From Bolinopsis microptera (taxonomy: Eukaryota; Ctenophora; Tentaculata; Lobata; Bolinopsidae): a DNA stretch of 64,000 bases. A model generated the notes under the pieces. It was not told where the DNA came from. It saw only the letters and a list, made by a program, of their open reading frames with translations, and ran no database searches. The position numbers and the translations under genes are program-made. The stretch covers positions 443,812 through 507,811 of the forward strand of contig NC_087080.1 of NCBI RefSeq assembly GCF_026151205.1, read 5' to 3'. Below, in pieces: positions 13,401 to 19,421 of this stretch; within the stretch, counting starts at the first letter, position 1, and each line of letters opens with the position of its first letter.

Positions 13401-16400
13401 TGTACCTGAAATGTGAGATGATCTCCTACCCGTTCAGGGCTGATGACGTCACTGATGACGTCACCAGACAGCTCTCTTTCAGTCCGCTCAGTTTAGAGTC
13501 TGACAGTGAGTTAACAGTGTTTAGTGTGTCTTGTTAAACTTATAATTATCAAAAAACATTGTTACATATTATGTCTGATTAAACATTGTTAAATATTATG
13601 TCTGATTGATATAAGAATATAATTTGGTATGAGAGAATCTTCTCCTTGATTTGATGATATCACATGTAAAATCCTTTACTTTAACAGTAACAAAGTCAGT
13701 GTAACTATAATAGTTACAAAGACAGTGTTACTATGGTAACTTTACCACTCCCCCTTTCTCCTCTCAGTTGACGACTCGTTCTGCTACGAAAACAGAGGAG
13801 AAGAGTTCGCTCCCACACGTTTCTACAACGCCACGGTCAACGGACACGGGTAAGTGGCTTTTTATAGCTGTGAGTTGATTCACGATGTCAATCCTTCGCA
13901 GCTCGGTGAGGCACAGTGGTGCATCTCGCCGATCTACCGAAGGTTGCGACTTGCGAGAAGCATTATTGGATGCGCGCGCGCGACCCAGTAGTGCATCGCG
14001 CTACAAAGCTGTGAGGGATCTCTCAGACACTTAATACTTTAGTTACTATAGCAATTATAATCCATGCTCTATAATACTCTTGTTGCTATAGCTACTATAA
14101 TCCATACTCTATGCTCTTGTTGCTATAGCTACTATAATCCATACTCTATAATACTCTTGTTGCTATAGTAATTATAATCCATACTCTATGCTCTAGTTGC
14201 TATAGCAACTATAATCCATACTCTATAATACTCTTGTTGCTATAGCAACTATAATCCATACTCTATGCTCTAGTTGCTATAGCAACTATAATCCATACTC
14301 TATAATACTCTTGTTGCTATAGCAATTATAATCCATATGCTCTATAATACTCTTGTTGCTATAGCAACTATAATCCATACTATATAATAATCTTGTTGCT
14401 ATAGCAACTATAATCCATACTCTATGCTTTAGTTGCTATAGCAATTATAATCCATACTCTATGCTCTAGTTGCTATAGCAACTATAATCCATACTCTATA
14501 ATACTCTTGTTGCTATAGCAATTATAATCCATACTCTATGCTCTAGTTGCTATAGCAACTATAATCCATACTCTATAATACTCTTGTTGCTATAGCAATT
14601 ATAATCCATGCTCTATAATACTCTTGTTGCTATAGCAACTATAATCCATACTATATAATACTCTTGTTGCTATAGCAACTATAATCCATACTCTATGCTT
14701 TAGTTGCTATAGCAATTATAATCCATACTCTATGCTCTAGTTGCTATAGCAACTATAATCCATACTATATAATACTCTTGTTGCTATAGCAACTATAATC
14801 CATACTCTATGCTCTAGTTGCTATAGCAATTATAATCCATACTCTATGCTCTAGTTGCTATAGCAACTATAATCCATACTCTATAATACTCTTGTTGCTA
14901 TAGCAATTATAATCCATACTCTATGCTCTAGTTGCTATAGCTACTATAATCCATACTCTATGCTCTAGTTGCTATAGCAATTATAATCCATACTCTATGC
15001 TCTAGTTGCTATAGCTACTATAATCCATACTCTATGCTCTAGTTGCTATAGCAACTATAACCCATACTCTATGCTCTAGTTGCTATAGCAACTATAACCC
15101 ATACTCTATACTCTAGTTGCTATAGCAACTATAATCCATACTCTATGCTCTAGTTGCTATAGCAACTATAATCCATACTCTATAATACTCTTGTTGCTAT
15201 AGCAATTATAATCCATACTCTATGCTTTAGTTGCTATAGCAATTATAACCCATACTCTATGCTCTAGTTGCTATAGCAACTATAACCCATACTCTATGGT
15301 CTAGTTGCTATAGCAACTATAACCCCATGTAATCTCACTTCCACTGCAGGTGTAAGAACTGGATATAGCAACTATAACCCCATGTAATCTCACTTCCACT
15401 GCAGGTGTAAGAACTGGATATAGCAACTATAACCCATGTAATCTCACTTCCACTGCAGGTGTAAGAACTGGATATAGCAACTATAACCCAATGTAATCTC
15501 ACTTCCACTGCAGGTGTAAGAACTGGATGGACACTCAGCACCCGGAAGCGGGAGATAACACGTACTGCGCTAATCCTGACCCTAAACAGAAGAACGAGCC
15601 GTGGTGCTACACCCACGACCCTGCCGTGGAATGGGAATACTGCTCTGTTCCTAAGTGTGGTCAGTAGTGTTACTATTATCTAATACTGTTCAGTTCCTAA
15701 GTGTGGTCAGTAGTGTTACTATTATCTAATACTGCTCTGTTCCTAAGTGTGGTCAGTTTTACTTTATATAGTCACTAATATTATCTAATACTGCTCTGTT
15801 CCTAAGTGTGGTCAGTAGTGTTACTATTATCTAACACTGTTCAGTTCCTAAGTGTGGTCAGTAGTGTTACTATTATCTAATACTGCTCTGTTCCTAAGTG
15901 TGGTCAGTTTTACTTTATATAGTCACTAATATTATCTAATACTGCTCTGTTCCTAAGTGTGGTCAGTAGTGTTACTATTATCTAATACTGCTCTGTTCCT
16001 AAGTGTGGTCAGTTTTACTTTATATAGTCACTAATATTATCTAATACTGCTCTGTTCCTAAGTGTGGTCAGTTTTACTTTATATAATAGTGTTACTATGG
16101 TTACATTACCTTATATGGTAGTTTGCAGACAATTAACCACCTTGATCCTCCCTCAGTATGGGACTTTGAGTGCTACACTGGTACCGGGTTTGAGTACAGG
16201 GGTACTCTAGCTCGCACGGAACAAGGCTACACTTGCCAGAACTGGCAGAGCGACTGGCCCCATCCTCATGTTAGTTTAATACTTTATTTGTTATTTGCTA
16301 AACTTTATTTAGGAGGAGAACTTAATACGAGACTAAGCGGCTCCTTCATAAAATAACGAAATGTTTATCTGCAGAGTTATCACCGTGGTAACGGGGCAGG

Positions 16401-17074
16401 AGACCATAACTACGGCAGAAACCCGGGTAACAACGAGCGAGCCCCGTGGTGCTTCACAACCAACCTTTTCAAAAGATGGGACTACGTTAACCCTGGACGA
16501 TGCAGTGAGTAATTTCATTATTAGTGCTCCATCTCCTTATATGGGCATCACGTAGGGAGAGCTTCATCTCCTTATATGGGCATCACGTGGGGAGAGCTTC
16601 ATCTCCTTATATGGGCATCACGGAGGGGGGGAGCTACTTTTAAAGCTAGTGTAGATTGGTAATGAACTAAGAACATTCATAAAGTTCTTCCCACTACTTC
16701 GTAGCAACTAGCAATTTATTGTATTTGAGATAATGTGAGGTTAATAGCGAGTTAATGGTGAGTGGGGGGGGGGGGGTGCAATTAACGGTGGATATTTTTG
16801 GCCCAATCTCCAGTTACTGAGCTTTTGTAGAACACGATCTAATTTTAACGTCATACAGCTCTCTAACAGCCTGCAGTCCGCGGTTGTGTAGCAATAGACT
16901 GACGGGTGCATTATAAAGCGTTATCTGGTATTAAACTATAGAAACTGGGTTATATTAGTGTTACTATACATCACTATGGTGACTGCATACATTACTATGG
17001 TAACTATATAATATGTGCTTATATATTATGTTGTTTTTTCAGGTCGTGACAAGTTCCCATTCTACAAAGAATAG
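4304..17074 (+). CDS. Partial gene: secreted GCC2/GCC3, crystallin-like, double-kringle protein
   Basis: This is a twelve-exon 3' gene portion. Coding pieces are 4304-4485, 4818-4980, 8671-8782, 9024-9101, 9315-9430, 9921-10020, 13260-13505, 13768-13849, 15514-15659, 16157-16269, 16375-16504 and 17043-17074, together 1500 nt. Every junction keeps phase, giving 499 residues and a TAG stop. Residues 1-250 are cysteine-rich repeats of the CxxCxxGxF type (GCC2/GCC3 or ephrin-receptor-like family). Residues 251-332 resemble a beta/gamma-crystallin fold. Residues 338-408 and 413-488 are two kringles. The start codon and signal peptide are not visible; an upstream part is expected but no exon was recognised before 4304. 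By its families the protein should be extracellular or the ectodomain of a receptor, although it ends 10 residues after kringle 2 with no membrane segment. No specific function can be assigned. Confidence 0.88.
4486..4817 (+). other. Intron 1
   Basis: A 332-bp GT-AG intron starting GTGAGT and ending ACACCAG. It is AT-rich and has no tandem array, in contrast to most other introns of this gene. Confidence 0.75.
4818..4980 (+). CDS. Exon 2 of the kringle gene
   Basis: It encodes residues 61-115, two further cysteine-rich modules with CDMCEPGAFSDNTGTPEC and CSLCSPGHVV, then CDACPQGYEQ. It starts after ACACCAG and ends at GAACAG/GTATTATAAGG, phase 0. The last 30 nt of this exon plus 13 nt of intron form the unit of the array that fills the next intron. 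Confidence 0.88.
4981..8596 (+). repeat. 43-bp minisatellite copied from the exon 2 / intron 2 boundary
   Basis: About 84 tandem copies of a 43-bp unit. Thirteen bases (GTATTATAAGGGG) are the start of intron 2. The other 30 (beginning TGTGATGCTTGTCC, ending TACGAACAG) match the 3' end of exon 2 apart from one G/A difference. Each copy therefore regenerates an exon end and a 5' splice site. Most copies are nearly identical, and copies from about 7730 onward often read AACACGTATT, which damages the donor. The unit is not a multiple of three, and read-through meets TAA at once, so it behaves as intron. Confidence 0.95.
8671..8782 (+). CDS. Exon 3 of the kringle gene
   Basis: Encodes residues 116-152, a GCC2/GCC3 module with CKICPEGTYTDSEGSDNC followed by VSCPRGTYQNKQG. 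The acceptor is ATGATTTCAG and the donor G/GTTAGT, phase 1. A diverged copy of its last 43 nt lies at 8871-8913. Confidence 0.9.
8783..8870. repeat. 11-bp AGCTAGTAACC array starting at the exon 3 donor
   Basis: About seven copies of AGCTAGTAACC and close variants. The repeat begins within the donor itself (GTTAGTAACC), so array and splice site are continuous. The same CTAGTAACCAG vocabulary starts intron 6. Confidence 0.8.
8871..8913 (+). pseudogene. Extra copy of the exon 3 end
   Basis: Forty-three bases repeat the end of exon 3 with a few substitutions (CCGAGTGGAACG for CCGAGAGGAACG) and end in a potential donor G/GTTTGT. No acceptor precedes it, so it is probably not an exon. It is a single-copy example of the boundary duplication seen at exons 2 and 9. 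Confidence 0.8.
9024..9101 (+). CDS. Exon 4 of the kringle gene
   Basis: Encodes GGNTCSPCPDGKTTSAEG and the following TTGIEKCY. Acceptor TATATCAG, donor T/GTAAGT, phase 1 to phase 1. It is a short cysteine module continuing the GCC2/GCC3 region. Confidence 0.88.
9315..9430 (+). CDS. Exon 5 of the kringle gene
   Basis: Encodes residues 179-217 with CPIGYHRNSDTNDCDEC and CSQGSF modules. Acceptor TTTTGCAG; donor ATG/GTGGGT, phase 0. The tandem array of intron 5 begins about 30 bp after this donor. Confidence 0.88.
9448..9835. repeat. 33-bp minisatellite in intron 5
   Basis: The unit is CAGTGTTACGCCACTGTAAC followed by ACACACAACACAC, about 11 copies. TGTTAC and GTAACA in each unit are inverted and could pair. 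The long open frames on both strands here are translated repeat. The core GTTACGCCACTG recurs in the unrelated array at 28145-28310. Confidence 0.92.
9921..10020 (+). CDS. Exon 6 of the kringle gene
   Basis: Encodes GFFNPIRRQRKCLQCPVKH and a further 14 residues ending TDCIG, a basic stretch closing the cysteine-rich region. Acceptor TTGTCTCCAG; donor ATCG/GTAAGT, phase 1. Confidence 0.87.
10021..10579. repeat. 19-bp minisatellite in intron 6, left part
   Basis: Units of AGTAACCTAGTAACCAGAT, about 28 copies with variants (CAGCTAGGAACC, TTACGAGAT). It starts inside the exon 6 donor, GTAAGTAACC. The array was split by a retrotransposon and resumes at 13174-13250. Confidence 0.92.
10580..13173 (-). 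mobile_element. 5'-truncated non-LTR retrotransposon with restriction-like endonuclease
   Basis: A minus-strand insertion flanked by the 14-bp direct repeat TTACTAGATAGTAA (10566-10579 and 13174-13187). This array variant occurs on both sides, so it is a convincing target-site duplication. The element is 2594 bp. Its 3' end has about 150 bp of untranslated sequence after the stop and no poly-A tail. The 5' end is cut inside the reverse transcriptase. It lies antisense to the host gene inside intron 6. Confidence 0.93.
10732..13173 (-). CDS. Reverse transcriptase plus restriction-like endonuclease, 5'-truncated
   Basis: The open frame runs from the truncation point (VSSPGPNGVPYIVYKRC) to the stop, about 813 codons without interruption. 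Numbering from the GTG at 13149: RT motifs include WVDLMNAYGRVP (about 124-135), GLFQGDPLS (182-190) and the catalytic FADD (227-230). A CCHC zinc motif, CPLCGRQQCNLKHILTCC, is at 569-586 and is followed by GRYNWRHD. A restriction-like PD-(D/E)xK region follows, with RPDVVIYS (683-690), E700 in VILIELT, and VGCRGF near 741. This order identifies the R2/R4/Hero group of non-LTR elements; the exact clade is not certain. The missing N-terminus means it cannot be autonomous, but the rest looks undamaged and so recent. Confidence 0.93.
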   Translation of the reverse strand, partial: VSSPGPNGVPYIVYKRCARLRELLYACISKLWLSNSVPLQWRIGESILLPKTTDLSDPGKFRNITMTNTSGKVAMGMLADKMLDYMTTNKYIDTSVQKGFLRKMPGCIEHTQALMEELRDAKSKRRQVYAVWVDLMNAYGRVPHELIVFALRHYKFPEEVVQYIVKYYDELVVRVKTKKWKSEWFYYLIGLFQGDPLSVVLFLIAFNLLLDLLQVDRTLGYKPSFSSEPTTNRAFADDLTLLSDRLDKMKRLVGQMEEFLAWTRTMRAKPSKCIALGMKVVDNTYRSFDPEIIIANEKVAYLGDTPIKFLGHWIYVNLGQDETRELITTQLSGQLEKVDMAELSGPSKCWIYNHMLTSKVQWNIMIYNLPVSFIQTLEALCTRYLKKWLGVTTSISNSVLYRSKDHFGLSLKQISNLYKCLQVSKAYMLKTSVDPKVREVFEYRENTNRDKKRWDYTKELTNRERDLYFKELIGYVQTREGAGIGFGDQRRKKNKKEQLVEIIKSLKEEELLQTLYDKRVQGKFLTWENTMQLDTGWQSLLYTLSPELTKFHLNAIHDVASTPSNLQLWNYSSTNNCPLCGRQQCNLKHILTCCPVSLKQGRYNWRHDQVLRVIVQPIAEKLREINSATPKTEVKREWRKFVSGKGTYRKPEVRLTEEPHLLDEGNDWKLVFDEDERTRQFPQHIVNTALRPDVVIYSNTLRKVILIELTCGNEENFEDQRSRKEKRYEELMVEIETAGWEGYLFTVEVGCRGFYHHTLPRIFNFLNITRAKKKRALNTTAVVSLKGSYTIWLSRYNKTWSDNWQLAERPCPV
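13174..13250. repeat. 19-bp minisatellite in intron 6, right part
   Basis: Continuation of the AGTAACCTAGTAACCAGAT array after the retrotransposon. It ends about 10 bp before the acceptor of exon 7. Confidence 0.9.
13260..13505 (+). CDS. Exon 7 of the kringle gene, beta/gamma-crystallin-like module
   Basis: Encodes residues 251-332. The stretch MCDGTNMTGNCTTYYDVELS, then TAQSLEVKAGKFKVCSGKKM, has the G-NC, S-L-V-G pattern of a beta/gamma-crystallin or related I36-type fold. I infer this by eye only. Acceptor CTCTATCAG, donor A/GTGAGT, phase 1. The exon also contains a duplicated GATGACGTCAC (DDVTDDVT). Confidence 0.85.
13506..13767 (+). other. Intron 7
   Basis: A 262-bp GT-AG intron with no array. 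It ends in a strong pyrimidine tract, CTCCCCCTTTCTCCTCTCAG. Confidence 0.8.
13768..13849 (+). CDS. Exon 8 of the kringle gene, start of kringle 1
   Basis: Encodes residues 333-359: SFCYENRGEEFAPTRFYN and following residues, the N-terminal part of a kringle with its first cysteine. Donor GG/GTAAGT, phase 2. Confidence 0.92.
14040..15334. repeat. 37/40-bp minisatellite in intron 8
   Basis: About 34 units of GTTGCTATAGCAACTATAAT followed by CCATACTCTATGCTCTA or CCATACTCTATAATACTCTT. The two length classes alternate in blocks. Each unit starts with the perfect 14-bp palindrome GTTGCTATAGCAAC. Confidence 0.93.
15335..15513 (+). repeat. 55-bp repeat copied from the intron 8 / exon 9 boundary
   Basis: Three extra copies of the intron 8 acceptor (CTCACTTCCACTGCAG) and the first bases of exon 9 (GTGTAAGAACTGGAT), each preceded by TAGCAACTATAACCC from the intron array. 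The copy at 15514 is taken as the true exon because only it continues into kringle sequence. The others run back into intron repeat after 16 exon-like bases. Confidence 0.93.
15514..15659 (+). CDS. Exon 9 of the kringle gene, rest of kringle 1
   Basis: Encodes residues 360-408: GCKNWMDTQHPEAGDNTYC, then CANPDPKQKNEPWCYTHDP and WEYCSVPKC. With exon 8 this gives all six kringle cysteines in the standard order. Donor G/GTCAGT, phase 1. Confidence 0.94.
15660..16085 (+). repeat. 46/59-bp repeat copied from the exon 9 / intron 9 boundary
   Basis: Eight copies of the exon 9 end (CTGTTCCTAAGTGTG) with its donor GTCAGT follow the true exon end, in two length forms. The 46-bp form continues AGTGTTACTATTATCTAATA; the 59-bp form has TTTTACTTTATATAGTCACT before it rejoins. 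All are in direct orientation. Confidence 0.94.
16157..16269 (+). CDS. Exon 10 of the kringle gene, start of kringle 2
   Basis: Encodes residues 409-446: VWDFECYTGTGFEYRGTLA, then QGYTCQNWQSDWPHPH. The acceptor is CCTCCCTCAG and the donor CAT/GTTAGT, phase 0. Confidence 0.92.
16375..16504 (+). CDS. Exon 11 of the kringle gene, rest of kringle 2
   Basis: Encodes residues 447-489: HNYGRNPGNNERAPWCFTTN and RWDYVNPGRC. Compared with the family pattern HNYCRNP...WEYC, the third cysteine is Gly and the fifth is Val. These two residues normally pair with each other. Acceptor TTTATCTGCAG, donor A/GTGAGT. Confidence 0.92.
16540..16640. repeat. Three 35-bp repeats with CArG box in intron 11
   Basis: Three copies of CATCTCCTTATATGGGCATC and flanking bases. 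Each contains CCTTATATGG, the SRF-type CArG sequence. The 15-mer CTCCTTATATGGGCA is shared with the 48-bp array at 23370-25605. Confidence 0.85.
16641..17042 (+). other. Rest of intron 11
   Basis: Unique AT-rich sequence with a G run near 16765. It ends in TTGTTTTTTCAG before exon 12. Confidence 0.7.
17043..17074 (+). CDS. Exon 12 of the kringle gene with stop
   Basis: Encodes SRDKFPFYKE and the TAG stop, 10 residues after kringle 2. There is no membrane anchor or GPI-like tail. Confidence 0.88.
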
Positions 17075-17128
17075 TAATAATATCAAGATATCCTTTGGTT
17101 ACCATGGAAACTATCAAGATATTCCTGC

Positions 17129-17134
17129 AATAAA
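17129..17134 (+). terminator. Polyadenylation signal AATAAA
   Basis: AATAAA lies 55 bp after the stop codon of the kringle gene, a normal distance for a short 3' untranslated region. Confidence 0.6.
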
Positions 17135-17560
17135 CGTGATTTTAATTTTAAGTATTGTTTGTTCTATAGAGTAAAATATAACAGACTGTGTTTCAATTGG
17201 TTTATAAAGTAATTATAAATTGATACACAAAAATCACTTCTTGTACTGAAAGTAGAAGGACTATTGAGTTGTTGAAACATATTTAATAACAAAATTTGTA
17301 GCTATTTTTATGCATATTCTCATTCAAATAGTGAAATTCAAAAATTAATTAAACTCAAAGTTGTTCAATTAATTTTGTTGTAAAAATGGGGGATGAAAAT
17401 TAGCTTAACTTAGAATTAAAAACAAAAACTTTGCCAAAGCATAAAGTGAGGTTCACGTGTAAAATGTAAAATGAAAAGCCGCGCGCGAACCATCATTTAA
17501 TTTTGATTTCTTGGAGCAGTTCAAAGAAATTCACTTCCACTTTACTTAGTCAGTCTTAAT
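17135..17560. other. Intergenic, unique AT-rich sequence
   Basis: No gene or array seen. It separates the end of the kringle gene from the next minisatellite. Confidence 0.6.
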
Positions 17561-18515
17561 TTGGTTACTTAGTCAGTGTTACTATGGTTACTTAGTCAGT
17601 GCTACTATAGTTTCTTAGTTAGCGTTACTATGGACATGGTTACTTAGTCAGTGCTTCTATGGTTACTATAGTTACTATGGTTACTATAGTTACTATAGTT
17701 ACTATGGTTACTGTGGCTACTGTTGTTACTATGGTTACTATAGTTACTATAGTTACTGTGGTTACTGTGGTTACTATAGTTACTATAGTTACTATAGTTA
17801 CTGTGTTTACTGTGGTTACTATGGCTACTGTTGTAAGTTGTTACTATGGTTACTCTGGTTACTGCGGTTACTATGGTTACTATAGTTACTATGGTTACTA
17901 TAGTTACTAGAGTTACTTTGGTTACTGTGGCTACTGTTGTTACTATGGTTACTATAGTTACTATGGTTACTATAGTTACTATGGTTACTATAGTTACTAT
18001 GGTTACTATAGTTACTATAGTTACTATGGTTACTATAGTTACTATGGTTACTATAGTTACTATGGTTACTATAGTTACTATAGTTACTATGGTTACTGTG
18101 GCTACTGTTGTTACTATGGTTACTATAGTTACTATAATTACTATAGTTACTGTGGTTACTGTGGTTACTATAGTTACTATAGTTACTATAGTTACTGTGG
18201 TTACTGTGGTTACTATGGCTACTGTTGTTACTATGGTTACTATAGTTACTATGGTTACTATAGTTACTATGGTTACTATAGTTACTATGGTTACTATAGT
18301 TACTATGGTTACTATAGTTACTATAGTTACTATGGTTACTATAGTTACTATGGTTACTATAGTTACTATGGTTACTATAGTTACTATGGTTACTATAGTT
18401 ACTATGGTTACTATAGTTACTATGGTTACTATAGTTACTATAGTTACTGTGGTTACTATGGTTACTATAGTTACTGTGGTTACTGTGGCTACTGATGTTA
18501 CTAGGGTTACTATGT
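17561..18515. repeat. 9-bp minisatellite GTTACTATR/GTTACTGTG
   Basis: About 100 copies of GTTACTATG, GTTACTATA and GTTACTGTG. Nine is a multiple of three, so five frames stay open and give long Thr-Ile-Val or Ser-Asn-His translations that are not genes. A short cluster of GGTTACTAT recurs at 18767-18820. Confidence 0.95.
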
Positions 18516-19421
18516 TGATATGAGAACAATGTCGGCAGTGCTGCAAGACAAAGTGCTATGATAAGAATTAATCCCCTGCAAGCTCTACATGCCACGAGCC
18601 CACTAAGACGGCTACTGAAAGCTAATTAATCTAGCGGATAAGACTCTCTGGCCACGTGTTTAATGTTTTGCGATTAGAATGACACGTGTTTTACAACATA
18701 TCTAGTTTTGTGAGTGTGTGTTGTGTGGTGTTTTATGTGTTACACGTAGTAAGCAGGTTCCAGTTTGTTACTATGGTTACTATGGTTACTATGGTTACTA
18801 TGGTTACTATGGTTACTACAGGAAAATACCTGGATTACAGATCTGAACTGACAGAGTAAAGGTGTTACTAGTAATGACAAATATATTACATAATATTGTA
18901 TCTTTTCATTTATTGCAAGATATCTATCATGGTCTATCATGGTTACCATGGAAACTATCCAACTCGAATCTTCGCGTTTTCCTCCCATCTTTGCAATTAA
19001 TCACTTCTAACGTTTATAAATCTGGGTAAAATAATTTTGCTGAATATTCTTTCAACTCTTTTAATGTGAAATATGGTTTGCAAGACACTTGACAGTACTA
19101 TTTATTTGCAATACTCGCATGTTTAGTACGCATTTTTAGTGTAACTGCACTATACTCCTACTACTACTTTGTCTTGGGCGGCCTTGTTGTGCTCTATCTT
19201 TCTTGAGCATTTGTAGGTAGGATGGTAGTGTGGATGTGAGATGGTGGGCCGGTATATGTAGTGTAGTGCTGTCACCTAACTAGGACTGAGTGCAGTAGGG
19301 CGGTAGTGTGGAAGTAAGTATGTAAGTGTACACTATGTCTATACTACTATAGATGCAGATTATTCGTAAAATTGGGGTGAGGGTAAAAATATAAATAAAA
19401 TAAAGGAAAATAACAAAAATA
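18516..19421. other. Intergenic sequence
   Basis: No gene recognised. It contains the short GGTTACTAT cluster (18767-18820) and AT-rich unique DNA up to the foldback element. Confidence 0.6.

Noticed and set aside
17644-18595. Long Thr-Ile-Val and Ser-Asn-His open frames on both strands
   Set aside because: They are translations of a 9-bp repeat; nine being a multiple of three keeps several frames open.
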